A stretch of DNA of 64,000 nucleotides from G964020105 sp964020105 (GCA_964020105.1 OZ026535.1:434001-498000); one strand, 5' to 3'; positions 8,243 to 17,962 are shown, numbered from the stretch's first letter. The notes: generated by a model not told the origin, from the letters alone. Translations and numbers: made by a program.

Positions 8243-9883
8243 CTATAAGACAAGTAATAACAAGACAAAAATTGCAACCGTACTACTAGCAGCATATGCA
8301 ATATATGAAGTTACTCCCTTAGTTGAAGAAAGCTCACTACTATATCTTTTTATATTATTTTGATCCACATTACCAACGGAGAGCTTAACATCATTATAGA
8401 AAGATTCTTCTATTTCTAATAACAAATCTGGTACAATGGGTCTTAGATATACGTACTGCTTATTGGGTAATATGATAGAAATTAAGCCCTTTGCAGGATG
8501 AAAGTAAAACTTCGCAGTATTAACCATTTTTTCTTCATCAAGATAAATACCAGAAAATTCATTAGTTGAAAACTGAAATTTTAAATCTTCCTTAATCCAG
8601 GTTAGATACTTATTAATTTTTTTGTTATCTTTTCTAAGAGAACGATGCAAATAATTAACAAATGCTTCTTCCTTCTCAGGCTCAGAGGTTGGATCAGTTT
8701 CACTTTCTACAATCTGTTCAGCAGGCTCTACAATTTGATTTCCTAAGGTCATAGGTAATTCGACTGAATAACCTACATAAGTTGGGGCAGTGTTTTTAGA
8801 TTTTTTTGCACTACCAAGTGTTCTAATTTCAATAATCTCACCAGTTTCAATATTTTCCCATAGACCAACAACTGCATTTACTCTAAATGCTAGAAATTCT
8901 TTTTGGATTTCAAACATGTCTTGATCTGTGATTTCTAATAGATCAACATTGGTCTCCGTGCTATTTTCACCCTGAGAGCTATCCATAGTGGCAATTTTAT
9001 TTTGCAATTCTGGACTTAAATTACCAGAAGGAGCTTCAGCAGACTTAGTATAATTAGCCTCGATTTTTTTTCTTAGTATACGAGATGGATTAATATTACT
9101 ATGGGTAATTAAGTTAGAGTAGCTATTTATATCTGTAATTTTCAATTCTTTAAGAATATTTTCCATTAAAACAGCTTCACTAATATTCCTGTACCAATAG
9201 ATGTCTTTTGCAGTTGTATTACCATTAAGAAACAAGATGTCATAGACATAACTACCGATAGTAGGTTCGTAGAATTTTTTCATTATAACTAAATTAGATC
9301 CAATATAAGCTGCAAAACCTTTTATTTCACTAAAATAAATGTCTGAATGGATTAGTTTAAGGCGAGCTATAGTAGTAAATCCGCTAAAAAAAGCTGCATA
9401 ATACTCATCTACACTTTGTTTAATATCTATGTGAGACATCATTATAGGATCTTCACGATCAAAATACTCTTCAACATATAATTCTTGATCTTCTTCGGAT
9501 ATAGGCATAACAAACTCAACATCCTTATTTAAAGAGCCGATCACTTCAAGTTTGCTCTCGAAAAGAATCAGATTTGAAAGCTTTATTCGATATTTGAAAC
9601 TAGCTTTTTTATTTATTGATATCTGATCACTAATTTCTTCTTTTTTCTCTTCAGTATCTTCTATAGAGTCCTCAACTGCTGAATCTATAATTTTTTCTTC
9701 TGTTGTTTCTGTTGGCTTAGAAGAATTGCCAAAGGAAAATATGGAACGCCAAAAACCTTTTTCTTCAGCTATGGTTTCAGTAGAAGTATTTATTTCCTCA
9801 GCAGCAAAAGCGTTTACTGATAGACTCCACTCCACGAGAAGCGAGAGAGAAATTGCAACAATCACCTGTTTTACTATTTTCAT
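8243..9883 (-). CDS. large exported, C-terminally anchored protein, unknown
   Basis: Protein of 546 residues that I do not recognise. The N terminus is a signal peptide (MKIVKQVIVAISLSLLVEWS, cleavage near AFA-AEE), followed by an acidic, low-complexity linker to about residue 95. The central part (100-330) is beta-rich. A second acidic Pro/Glu linker around 375-400 precedes a C-terminal domain. The protein ends in a hydrophobic helix (STVAIFVLLLLVL) with almost nothing after it, so it is probably anchored by its tail. It is the first gene of the minus-strand unit that continues into the sialic-acid genes, suggesting a link to envelope glycan assembly, but that is inference from position only. 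Confidence 0.6.
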   Translation of the reverse strand: MKIVKQVIVAISLSLLVEWSLSVNAFAAEEINTSTETIAEEKGFWRSIFSFGNSSKPTETTEEKIIDSAVEDSIEDTEEKKEEISDQISINKKASFKYRIKLSNLILFESKLEVIGSLNKDVEFVMPISEEDQELYVEEYFDREDPIMMSHIDIKQSVDEYYAAFFSGFTTIARLKLIHSDIYFSEIKGFAAYIGSNLVIMKKFYEPTIGSYVYDILFLNGNTTAKDIYWYRNISEAVLMENILKELKITDINSYSNLITHSNINPSRILRKKIEANYTKSAEAPSGNLSPELQNKIATMDSSQGENSTETNVDLLEITDQDMFEIQKEFLAFRVNAVVGLWENIETGEIIEIRTLGSAKKSKNTAPTYVGYSVELPMTLGNQIVEPAEQIVESETDPTSEPEKEEAFVNYLHRSLRKDNKKINKYLTWIKEDLKFQFSTNEFSGIYLDEEKMVNTAKFYFHPAKGLISIILPNKQYVYLRPIVPDLLLEIEESFYNDVKLSVGNVDQNNIKRYSSELSSTKGVTSYIAYAASSTVAIFVLLLLVL

Positions 9884-10062
9884 AATAATTATTTATCCAA
9901 AAGCAACAACCAAAAAAACATAATGTGACAGCACTGTAAAAATGCATTATAATCACAACGACATGATAAACTAAATTTATAAATAATACAAATTATAAAA
10001 TGCATCATGTTTGCCTATAACACGATATCATAACAGCAAGTTATATAACCTAAGGTGATGAG

Positions 10063-11058
10063 ATGTATAGTATATGTTTTTTTAGTGCAAAACCTTATAT
10101 TCATAAAATTTTTACGGAAACCAATGCGGATTTTAATTTTAAAATGAAGTTTTATGATTTTAATATATCAGAAGATAATGCTAATTTAGCAAAAGGGAGT
10201 GATGTAGTATGTTTATTTGTTAATGATAAGTTAAATAGAAATATTATTAACATTTTAAAAAATATTGGTGTGAAATTAATAGCTTTAAGATGTGCAGGAT
10301 TTAATGCTGTAGATTTGATTGCTGCTAAAGAACTTGGGATGCCTGTTGTAAGAGTGCCTGCTTATTCACCATATGCAGTGGCAGAGCATGCTTTTGCTTT
10401 ACTTTTAACAATTAATCGTAAAACACATAGAGCATATAATAGAACTAGAGATTTAAACTTTGATATTAATGGACTACTGGGTTTTGATTTACACTCTAAA
10501 ACCATAGGAGTTATAGGAACGGGTAAAATCGGACAAATTTTCATCAAAATAGCAAAAGGTTTTGGTATGAATGTTTTAGCATATGATCCTTTTGAAAATA
10601 AAGAAGCAGCAAATGAACTTAAATTTATTTATTGTACCTTGGATGAATTATATAAAAATAGCAATATTATTGCTCTACATTGTCCACTTACTCCACAAAC
10701 ACACTATTTGATAAATGATGAGTCCATACAAAAAATGAAAGAGGGAGTTTATATAATTAATACAAGTAGGGGGGCTTTGATAAATACAAAAGATTTAATT
10801 TTGTCTATAAAATCAAAAAAAATAGGAGCAGTAGCTTTAGATGTGTATGAGGAAGAAGAAAAATATTTTTTCGAAGATAAATCATTAGATTCAATGATAG
10901 AGGATGATGTATTATCACGTCTTTTAAGCTTTAATAATGTGCTTGTTACATCGCATCAAGCCTTTTTTACAGAGGAAGCACTTAGTAATATAGCCATAAC
11001 AACTTTAAACAATATAAAATCGTATTTAGTTGATAATAAGTTGATTAACAGTGTTTAA
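10063..11058 (+). CDS. ldhA: D-lactate dehydrogenase (2-hydroxyacid dehydrogenase)
   Basis: NAD-dependent enzyme reducing pyruvate to D-lactate. The Rossmann loop is GTGKIG at 152-157, followed by the acidic NAD-ribose position in AYDPF. The catalytic trio is visible as R236 (NTSRGAL), Glu in DVYEEEE near 264 and H298 (TSHQAFFTEEAL). Length (331) and the TSHQAFFT and DVYEEE signatures favour LdhA over phosphoglycerate or formate dehydrogenase. The start ATG at 10063 follows an AAGGTGATGAG ribosome site. The next gene begins 13 bases after its stop and is probably co-transcribed. Fermentative lactate production is uncommon in strictly intracellular alphaproteobacteria, so the role may be NADH balancing. 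Confidence 0.88.
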   Translation: MYSICFFSAKPYIHKIFTETNADFNFKMKFYDFNISEDNANLAKGSDVVCLFVNDKLNRNIINILKNIGVKLIALRCAGFNAVDLIAAKELGMPVVRVPAYSPYAVAEHAFALLLTINRKTHRAYNRTRDLNFDINGLLGFDLHSKTIGVIGTGKIGQIFIKIAKGFGMNVLAYDPFENKEAANELKFIYCTLDELYKNSNIIALHCPLTPQTHYLINDESIQKMKEGVYIINTSRGALINTKDLILSIKSKKIGAVALDVYEEEEKYFFEDKSLDSMIEDDVLSRLLSFNNVLVTSHQAFFTEEALSNIAITTLNNIKSYLVDNKLINSV

Positions 11059-11071
11059 ATGAGGATATTGA

Positions 11072-11701
11072 ATGTTTACAACCCATAACAGTTTAAAGGA
11101 ATTTATAATTTCTGAAGATGTAAAAAACATTGATATTAGAGCAATAAACATGTTGGATAATAAATGGTATTCCATATCATTACCAGCTAATAGTTTTACC
11201 TATAGGGTATTTGAGGAGGATTTTTCCTATGGAGATCTACATTTGTCACAAATGGATATATCAAGGAGTTTTATTGATATATTCATGGCACATAAAACAT
11301 TAGTTTTTCTAACTGAACTACAAAATGTAAAATTAAAAGAATCAGCATACCAGATAAAACATGCTACTTATAATTTAGGTTTTGTAATAATATCTGATGG
11401 GTTTGATAATATGCATGCTTTTGCCTCTGCATTAGAAGATACTAACAGAGATTTCATAGGAGAAATTGTTTCTGCAATACAATCTATTGGCGTAAAGATT
11501 GATTATTTTCATAAAGGAGCTGGTAATTTTTATAATTTTGTTATATCAATAGATGACGAAATGATTAAACATGTTGATAATATACAAAAAGTTAAATATG
11601 CCATAACAATGGTTGCAAGAGCATATCATGTTGATGTTCGAACTAATACTGATTTTTTTGCAGAGGCTTACAGTATAATAAGAAAGGCGTGTATAAATTA
11701 A
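11072..11701 (+). CDS. conserved-looking protein downstream of ldhA, unknown
   Basis: A 209-residue soluble protein with no signal peptide and no membrane segment, and I do not recognise its family. It has a clean GAGGA ribosome site at 11061-11065 before the ATG at 11072. The short gap to ldhA implies one transcript. The sequence has a balanced, globular composition with several Asp and His residues (for example ISDGFDNMHAFASALED and DYFHKGAGNFYNF). It looks like a real folded protein rather than a chance frame. A role beside lactate metabolism is suggested only by position. Confidence 0.6.
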   Translation: MFTTHNSLKEFIISEDVKNIDIRAINMLDNKWYSISLPANSFTYRVFEEDFSYGDLHLSQMDISRSFIDIFMAHKTLVFLTELQNVKLKESAYQIKHATYNLGFVIISDGFDNMHAFASALEDTNRDFIGEIVSAIQSIGVKIDYFHKGAGNFYNFVISIDDEMIKHVDNIQKVKYAITMVARAYHVDVRTNTDFFAEAYSIIRKACIN

Positions 11702-11753
11702 ATATATACGATAATATTTGTAATATTAAATTAATTAATGCATATGTTTGCTA

Positions 11754-11782
11754 TTGAAATATATAGATAATGCTACTATATT
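11754..11782 (+). promoter_or_regulatory. sigma-70-type promoter for tig operon
   Basis: TTGAAA at 11754-11759 and TATATT at 11777-11782 are separated by exactly 17 bases. The predicted start lies about 80 bases before the tig ATG. The intervening leader contains an imperfect dyad (TTGTTGCTAACAA) of unknown meaning. Called by eye from match to consensus and position. Confidence 0.55.
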
Positions 11783-11871
11783 TAGTAAAGAACATTTTAT
11801 GGTTTAGAGTTGTTGCTAACAATTCTAGAATATTAATGGAAGAATTTATACAATGTATTTAGGGATTAATT

Positions 11872-13239
11872 ATGGAAATCAAACAATTAACTAAAGAAGG
11901 TCTTAGGGTGATTTACGAGATTCGTTTTGCTAAAAATGATTTAGAAAATATAAGAAAAACGAAATTAGAGGCACTATCTAAGAAAGTTAGTATGGATGGA
12001 TTTAGAGTAGGTAAAGTTCCTCTAGATAGGATTGAATCTAAGTACGGAAATACAGTAATGCAAGAAGTGCTGGAAGAAGCAACAGATATGGGAATTAGAA
12101 AGCTTTATAAAGATGAAAATTTAATGCCAGTTTCTTCACCGAAAGTACAAGTTAATGAATTCAGTGTTGATGGAGGATTAACAGTATCTGTGGAAGTGGA
12201 ATTATTTCCAGAAATTAAAGATATAAAATATTCATCCATAGTGTTAAATAAAAAATCCATAGACATAGAAGATAAAGATCTTGAGGAATCTTTGGATAAA
12301 ATGGCTAACTATTATAAATCTTTTGAAGATATTGCTGAGATCCGTGCTGTTAGAAATGGTGACGTTGCTTTGATTGATTTTACAGGTAAAATTGATGGAG
12401 TTCTTTTTGATGGAGGAAGCGGAAAAGATTTCCCACTAGAGATAGGTTCAAATATGTTTATTCCAGGATTTGAGGAACAATTAGTTGGCAAAGAAGTCGG
12501 TGAAAAAATTGATGTAAAAGTTCCTTTCCCTAAGGATTATCATGCTAAGCATTTAGCTGGTAAAGATACTATATTTGAAGTAGTTATTAAAAAAATCCAG
12601 CAAGTTGTTAAGCATCCTATAGGAGATGAGTTAGCTAAGAAGGGTGGTTTTGATAATTTAGCACTGCTTAAAGAAGATATTAGAGCCAAATATCAAGAGC
12701 AATTGGGTGCAATTGAGAATAATTCACTAAAAAAACAACTCATAGATAAGTTGTATGAGGTCGAAGATTTTGAACTTCCTGTAAGCTTGCTAGAGGCAGA
12801 AAAAAATGCCTTGTGGGAAGAGTTTCTGCACTTTAAGGATCATATGAAATCACATGAAAGCAAGGAAGATTTTGTGGAACATGGTCATAATCAGGAAGAT
12901 ATAAAATCCTATAGAAGACCAGAAGCAGAAGTAAAGATAGAGCATGAGCAAACAGCAAAAAAGAGAATAAAACTAGCATTATTACTGAGTAGTATAGGCA
13001 GTAAGAATTCGATAGTTGTTGAGGATAAGGATATTTATAGTGTTATTGATAGGGAGGCTAAGATGTATTCGCAAGATCCATCAAAGCTTTTAAGTCATTA
13101 TAAAAACAATAAGGATGCTATGAAGACCTTGCAAAATAGAGCTCTAGAGGATAAGATACTTTTATTTATTTTATCTAAAGTGAATTATAATGAGGTGAAA
13201 ATGACTTTTGAGGAATATACTGGAAATTTAGGGAAATAG
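11872..13239 (+). CDS. tig: trigger factor, ribosome-associated chaperone
   Basis: Ribosome-bound chaperone and peptidyl-prolyl isomerase. The N-terminal ribosome-binding signature is GFRVGKVP (about 43-50). The FKBP-type isomerase domain follows at about 155-245 (GDVALIDFTGKIDG, then FIPGFEEQLVG and FPKDYHAKHLAGK). The rest forms the helical arms. Length (455) is normal. It leads the tig-clpP-clpX-lon-hup block, with only 4 bases to clpP, so the genes share a transcript. The C-terminal arm contains a His/Glu-rich stretch (HMKSHESKEDFVEHGH) that looks lineage-specific. Confidence 0.95.
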   Translation: MEIKQLTKEGLRVIYEIRFAKNDLENIRKTKLEALSKKVSMDGFRVGKVPLDRIESKYGNTVMQEVLEEATDMGIRKLYKDENLMPVSSPKVQVNEFSVDGGLTVSVEVELFPEIKDIKYSSIVLNKKSIDIEDKDLEESLDKMANYYKSFEDIAEIRAVRNGDVALIDFTGKIDGVLFDGGSGKDFPLEIGSNMFIPGFEEQLVGKEVGEKIDVKVPFPKDYHAKHLAGKDTIFEVVIKKIQQVVKHPIGDELAKKGGFDNLALLKEDIRAKYQEQLGAIENNSLKKQLIDKLYEVEDFELPVSLLEAEKNALWEEFLHFKDHMKSHESKEDFVEHGHNQEDIKSYRRPEAEVKIEHEQTAKKRIKLALLLSSIGSKNSIVVEDKDIYSVIDREAKMYSQDPSKLLSHYKNNKDAMKTLQNRALEDKILLFILSKVNYNEVKMTFEEYTGNLGK

Positions 13240-13243
13240 CTTT

Positions 13244-13855
13244 ATGATAAAAGACAGTAGTGAGTACTTAAACCATATGGTACCAATTGTTATTGAGAAT
13301 AATGGTCGTACTGAGAGGGCTTTTGATATTTATTCTCGCCTTTTAAAGGAGCGAATAGTATTTATAACTTCACCTATAGACGATCAATTGTCTTCGGTTG
13401 TTTGTGCGCAGTTATTATTTTTAGAGTCTGAGGATTCAAAAAAAGATATAAGTTTATATATAAATTCTCCAGGAGGGATAATAACTTCTGGGTTAGCTAT
13501 TTATGATACTATGAATTATATAAAATGTGATGTTTCTACCATATGTATAGGGCAAGCAGCTTCTATGGGATCATTTTTACTGATGGGAGGAGCGAAGGGC
13601 AAACGTTTTATATTGCCAAATGGTAGAGTGATGGTGCATCAACCTTCTGGGGGAGCTAGGGGGCAGGCGACAGATATTGAGATTCAGGCTAAGGAGATTT
13701 TATATTTAAAATCCTTAATTAATGAGTTATATGCTAAGCATACAGGGCAAAGTGTAGATAAGATAAGAGAAGCACTAGAAAGAGATAATTTTATGAATGC
13801 ATCACAAGCAAAGGATTTTGGTCTTGTTGATGAAATAATCAATCAAAGAAAATAA
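13244..13855 (+). CDS. clpP: ATP-dependent Clp protease proteolytic subunit
   Basis: Serine protease subunit that forms the double-heptamer chamber fed by ClpX. The catalytic triad is visible: S107 in GQAASMGS, H132 in MVHQPSGGARGQ and D181 in ERDNFM. The oxyanion/handle region NSPGG (74-78) and the TDIEIQAKEIL helix are also present. Length (203) is typical. It starts 4 bases after tig and is followed by clpX after 4 bases, consistent with tight co-expression. Confidence 0.97.
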   Translation: MIKDSSEYLNHMVPIVIENNGRTERAFDIYSRLLKERIVFITSPIDDQLSSVVCAQLLFLESEDSKKDISLYINSPGGIITSGLAIYDTMNYIKCDVSTICIGQAASMGSFLLMGGAKGKRFILPNGRVMVHQPSGGARGQATDIEIQAKEILYLKSLINELYAKHTGQSVDKIREALERDNFMNASQAKDFGLVDEIINQRK

Positions 13856-13859
13856 GCAC

Positions 13860-15134
13860 ATGGAAAGCACAACAGATACTAAAGATATAAAAGAAATAGC
13901 ATGCTCATTTTGTGGTAAAAATCAGGAGCAGGTAGAGAAGATAGTACATGGAACACATGGCAATATTTGTGCCAGTTGTGTTGATATCTGTTTTTCTTTA
14001 ATTGAGGAGCAAGATAGTATTGATACTGATAAGCCTAAGAGAGAGAATAAAAAACTTTTGGATTCTCTTAAAAAAATTTCACCTAAAAGTATATATGAGC
14101 AGCTTAATTTGTATGTTATAGGACAAGATAAGGTAAAAAAGGCATTATCAGTTGCTGTTTATAATCATTACAAGCGAGTGGCGTATGCTAAGACGTCTGA
14201 TAGTAAATTTAAAGATGTTGAGATTAACAAGACAAATATTTTGATGATTGGTCCAACTGGGGTAGGTAAAACGCTTTTTGCACAAACTTTGGCTAAGATA
14301 ATAGATGTGCCATTTGCAATTGCTGATGCAACTTCTTTGACAGAGGCAGGTTATGTTGGAGAGGATGTGGAGACGGTGCTTTTAAGATTATTGCAGTCTG
14401 CTGATTACGACGTAAAGAAGGCGCAATGCGGTATAGTGTATATTGATGAGATTGATAAGATCACAAGAAAAAGCGATAGTATGTCAATTACAAGAGATGT
14501 TAGTGGTGAGGGAGTGCAGCAAGCTTTGTTAAAGATAATAGAAGGTACGGTGGCGTATGTTGCGCCTCAAGCTGGAAGGAAGCATCCCTCACAGGAGTAT
14601 GTGGCTGTTGATACCTCTAATATTCTTTTTATTTGTGGGGGGGCTTTTTCTGGATTAGATAAGATAGTAGCACAAAGAATTGCAAAAGGTTCTGTTGGAT
14701 TCAATGCTACTATTACACAGCCAGATGATCATAAGGTTGATATGCTTAAGCATGTAAGTGAGGAAGATTTATTCAAATATGGATTAATTCAGGAATTTGT
14801 AGGCAGGTTAGCTCTTAGGGTTAGTTTAGATAAAATGGATATTGATACTATTTATAAAATTTTGAAAGAACCTAAGGATGCCATATCGTTGCAGTATCAA
14901 AAATTATTTGATTTAGATGGGGTTAAGTTAACATTTACAGATGATGCTTTTAGGGCAATAGCGCAAAATGTTTACGATAAAGCATTGGGTGCACGTGGAT
15001 TAAGAAGTTATTTAGAGGAAATTTTAGGAGACACTATGTTTGAAGTTCCCTCTTTGAAGGGAAAAGTGGTAGAGGTTCTTATAGATGAAGAGGTAGCTAA
15101 TAAACAAAAGGCACCTATATATATTTATGAGTAG
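13860..15134 (+). CDS. clpX: ATP-dependent Clp unfoldase subunit ClpX
   Basis: AAA+ unfoldase that recognises substrates and threads them into ClpP. The N-terminal zinc domain has C15, C18, C37 and C40. Walker A GPTGVGKT is at 131-138, the pore-1 loop GYVG at 164-167, Walker B IDEID at 195-199 and GGAFSGL at 260-266. The ClpP-docking loop, usually IGF, reads VGF at 279-281, a conservative change. Length (424) is normal. It sits between clpP (4 bases upstream) and lon (28 bases downstream). Confidence 0.97.
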   Translation: MESTTDTKDIKEIACSFCGKNQEQVEKIVHGTHGNICASCVDICFSLIEEQDSIDTDKPKRENKKLLDSLKKISPKSIYEQLNLYVIGQDKVKKALSVAVYNHYKRVAYAKTSDSKFKDVEINKTNILMIGPTGVGKTLFAQTLAKIIDVPFAIADATSLTEAGYVGEDVETVLLRLLQSADYDVKKAQCGIVYIDEIDKITRKSDSMSITRDVSGEGVQQALLKIIEGTVAYVAPQAGRKHPSQEYVAVDTSNILFICGGAFSGLDKIVAQRIAKGSVGFNATITQPDDHKVDMLKHVSEEDLFKYGLIQEFVGRLALRVSLDKMDIDTIYKILKEPKDAISLQYQKLFDLDGVKLTFTDDAFRAIAQNVYDKALGARGLRSYLEEILGDTMFEVPSLKGKVVEVLIDEEVANKQKAPIYIYE

Positions 15135-15162
15135 CAGATATTTGTAAAATTAAGGAATAAAC

Positions 15163-17511
15163 ATGAGTACCCAAGAAATATATAAAACGTTACCTTTAAT
15201 ATCTATAAAAGATATGGTTGTTTTTCCTTATATGATAGTATCACTATTTATAGGAAGAGATAAATCTTTAAATGCTATAAATGAGGCTATCAAGGCATCT
15301 AATCATATACTTATTGTATCGCAAAAGGATTCTTTAACAGAAGATGTCAAGCAAAAAGATATTTATAAAATAGGTGTGTTGGCGGAAATATTGCAAATAG
15401 TGAAAATGCCTGATGGTAGTGTTAAGGTTACAATCAGGGGAATATCAAGGATTCAGGTAGAAAGTTTCAGTGCTGATAAGAATTATTTTGAGGCAAATTA
15501 TACTGTAATGGAAGATACTAAAAAATATGATAGTAAGTATTTAACAGAAATAAGAGAAGATATTCTTTTTAATCTTACTAATTATACTAATGTTGCAAAA
15601 AAAATCACACAAAGTTTACTTACTTCCATAAAAAAAATAGATAATATAGATGAGATAGTGTATTTAATAGTATCTCATATTCCGGTGAAAGAAGAGGAAA
15701 AGCAACATGTTTTAGAAATGAATAATTTGCTTGAAAGGGTTGGATATTTAAATTCTATTTTAGAGGTAGAGCTTGATCTGATTAATGTAGAGAAGAAAAT
15801 ACGAGATCGTGTTAAAAAGCAGATGGAAAAAAATCAGAAAGATTATTATCTTAATGAACAAGTTAAAGCCATACAAAAAGAGCTTAATAATGGAGAAGAT
15901 ATTAAAGATGAGGTTAAAGATCTTTTGTTGCAGGCAAAAAAGCTTAAACTAAGTAAGGAGACAAGAGAAAAAATAGAGCCTGAGATCAAAAAACTAGCAA
16001 CAATGAATCCGATATCAGCAGAGGCTACAGTGCTTAGGAACTATATTGATTGGATTCTTAATTTACCATGGGAGGTTAAAAGTGGAGGTAAAATAGACTT
16101 AGAGAAGTCTGAGTTTTACCTACAAGAGGAACATTATGCGCTTAATAAAGTAAAGGAAAGGATTCTTGAATATTTGGCTATACTTAAGAAATCAACAAAA
16201 ATCAAAGCACCGATATTGTGTTTGGTTGGACCTCCTGGAGTTGGTAAAACTTCTTTAGCTAAATCTATTGCTAAAGCTTCTGGTAGGGAGTTTGTAAGGA
16301 TATCTTTAGGTGGAGTGAAAGATGAATCTGAGATCAGAGGGCATAGAAGAACTTATATAGGAGCTATGCCTGGAAAGATCATTCAAGGTATGCGTAAGGC
16401 AAAAGTGAGCAATCCGTTAATTTTGCTAGATGAAATAGATAAGATGAGTTCAGATTTTAGAGGTGATCCTTCATCAGCATTACTAGAGGTATTAGATAAA
16501 GAGCAAAATAGCACTTTTGTTGATCACTATATAGAGGTTGGCTATGATCTTTCTAATGTTATGTTTATAACAACGGCTAATTCTTTAAATATGCAAGAAG
16601 CATTAATTGATAGAATGGAAATCATAGAATTGAATGGTTATTCAGAAGAGGAAAAATTAGAGATAGCTAAAAGACATTTAGTTCAGAAAAAAAAGACTGA
16701 AACTGCAATGGAAGATCATGAAATGTCTATTACTGATGATGCTATATTGAATATGATTAGGCACTATACAAGAGAATCAGGGGTAAGGAAACTAGAAGAG
16801 GTGATAGCAACGGTAGCAAGAAAAGTTACTAAAGAGATAGTTTTAAATAAAATCAAATCAGCAAATATAACTACAGAGAATCTAGTACAATACGCTGGGA
16901 TTGCAAAATATAAAGATCATCAATTAGAAGAGACAGATAAGGTAGGAGTAACAACAGGGTTAGCATGGACAAGAGTAGGAGGGGATATACTTTATATAGA
17001 AGCACTGAGATTAAATGGTAAGGGAGAGCTAAAAATCACAGGGAAGTTAGGTGAGGTAATGCAAGAATCTGTAAAAGCGGCATATTCTTTATTACAATCC
17101 AATGCACATTCTTTAGGTATTAATCCGTCATTTTTCAAAGAAAATATATTGCATATACATGTTCCTGAGGGAGCAACACCTAAGGATGGACCTTCAGCGG
17201 GAATTGCGATGGTAACGTCGATGTATTCAGCGATTACTGGTAAAAAAGTTAGAAAAGATGTAGCGATGACTGGAGAGATAACTTTAAGGGGTAGGGTATT
17301 GCCAATAGGGGGATTAAGAGAGAAATTGTTGGCGGCACTACGTATGGGTATACAAAATGTAATAATACCACAGGAAAATGAGAAAGATCTGGTAGATATG
17401 CCTGCTGTAGCTTTAAAAAGCTTGAATGTAATCAAAGTGGCATCGTTTAAAGAAGTACTAAATGTTGCTATTGTAGATTTTAATGGAGAAAATATTTCAC
17501 ACAATAGCTAA
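15163..17511 (+). CDS. lon: ATP-dependent Lon protease
   Basis: Cytoplasmic AAA+ protease for damaged and regulatory proteins. The N-terminal substrate domain occupies about 1-200. Walker A GPPGVGKT is at 356-363 and Walker B LLDEIDK at 421-427. The serine-lysine dyad is S678 in PKDGPSAG and K721 in GGLREKLLAAL. Length (782) matches bacterial LonA. The ATG at 15163 has AAGGAA upstream. It is followed by hup, which has its own promoter in the intergenic gap. Confidence 0.97.
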   Translation: MSTQEIYKTLPLISIKDMVVFPYMIVSLFIGRDKSLNAINEAIKASNHILIVSQKDSLTEDVKQKDIYKIGVLAEILQIVKMPDGSVKVTIRGISRIQVESFSADKNYFEANYTVMEDTKKYDSKYLTEIREDILFNLTNYTNVAKKITQSLLTSIKKIDNIDEIVYLIVSHIPVKEEEKQHVLEMNNLLERVGYLNSILEVELDLINVEKKIRDRVKKQMEKNQKDYYLNEQVKAIQKELNNGEDIKDEVKDLLLQAKKLKLSKETREKIEPEIKKLATMNPISAEATVLRNYIDWILNLPWEVKSGGKIDLEKSEFYLQEEHYALNKVKERILEYLAILKKSTKIKAPILCLVGPPGVGKTSLAKSIAKASGREFVRISLGGVKDESEIRGHRRTYIGAMPGKIIQGMRKAKVSNPLILLDEIDKMSSDFRGDPSSALLEVLDKEQNSTFVDHYIEVGYDLSNVMFITTANSLNMQEALIDRMEIIELNGYSEEEKLEIAKRHLVQKKKTETAMEDHEMSITDDAILNMIRHYTRESGVRKLEEVIATVARKVTKEIVLNKIKSANITTENLVQYAGIAKYKDHQLEETDKVGVTTGLAWTRVGGDILYIEALRLNGKGELKITGKLGEVMQESVKAAYSLLQSNAHSLGINPSFFKENILHIHVPEGATPKDGPSAGIAMVTSMYSAITGKKVRKDVAMTGEITLRGRVLPIGGLREKLLAALRMGIQNVIIPQENEKDLVDMPAVALKSLNVIKVASFKEVLNVAIVDFNGENISHNS

Positions 17512-17537
17512 AAAAATGGAAAAACCTTAAAAAATAC

Positions 17538-17566
17538 TTGACTAAGTGGATAAATATAAATATTAT
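17538..17566 (+). promoter_or_regulatory. sigma-70-type promoter for hup
   Basis: TTGACT at 17538-17543 and TATTAT at 17561-17566 are spaced by exactly 17 bases, directly between lon and hup. This is one of the best promoter matches in the window and would give hup its own transcription besides read-through from lon. Confidence 0.65.
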
Positions 17567-17633
17567 AGTAAGTGAATGTGGCGTTCATGCCTGTTGAAGA
17601 CTGAAAATGTATAAAGAAATAGAGGATTTTATC

Positions 17634-17912
17634 ATGAATAAAACAGAATTAGTAGCCGACATGGCTAGTCGTTCGGGATTAACAAAAACTGATTCCGAAA
17701 AAGCATTAAATGCTTTGGTAAAAGCTGTAGAGGTTGCTTTAGGGAAGGGAGATGAAGTACGTTTAGTTGGTTTTGGTACTTTTGCTGTATCTCATAGAAA
17801 AGCTGGAGAAGGACGTAATCCTAGAACTGGTGTGGCTATAAAAATTCCTGCTTCTAAGTTACCAAAATTCAAAGCTGGAAAGGGTTTAAAAGACGCGGTT
17901 AATACAAAATAA
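17634..17912 (+). CDS. hup: DNA-binding protein HU
   Basis: Small histone-like protein of 92 residues that bends and compacts DNA as a dimer. The signature GFGTFAVSHRKAGEGRNPRTG and the following IPASKLPKFKAGKGLK arm match HU. I use the ATG at 17634 because AGAGGA lies 8 bases before it and the family begins with M-N-K-x-E-L. An upstream in-frame ATG at 17607 would add nine residues not seen in the family. The gene follows lon and precedes tRNA-Val and tRNA-Asp, an alphaproteobacterial order. Confidence 0.96.
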   Translation: MNKTELVADMASRSGLTKTDSEKALNALVKAVEVALGKGDEVRLVGFGTFAVSHRKAGEGRNPRTGVAIKIPASKLPKFKAGKGLKDAVNTK

Positions 17913-17936
17913 GTAAGTTTAGTTTTTCTGGTTATA

Positions 17937-17962
17937 GGTATCCCAACTTAGGTTAGGATACC
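17937..17962 (+). terminator. weak hairpin between hup and tRNA-Val
   Basis: GGTATCC (17937-17943) pairs with GGATACC (17956-17962) around a 12-base loop. It ends 8 bases before tRNA-Val. No T-run follows, so it may be a processing or spacer structure rather than a terminator. Confidence 0.3.

Noticed and set aside
16992..17504. 170-codon antisense frame inside lon
   Set aside because: Lies wholly under the protease domain of Lon, whose S678/K721 motifs prove the sense frame.
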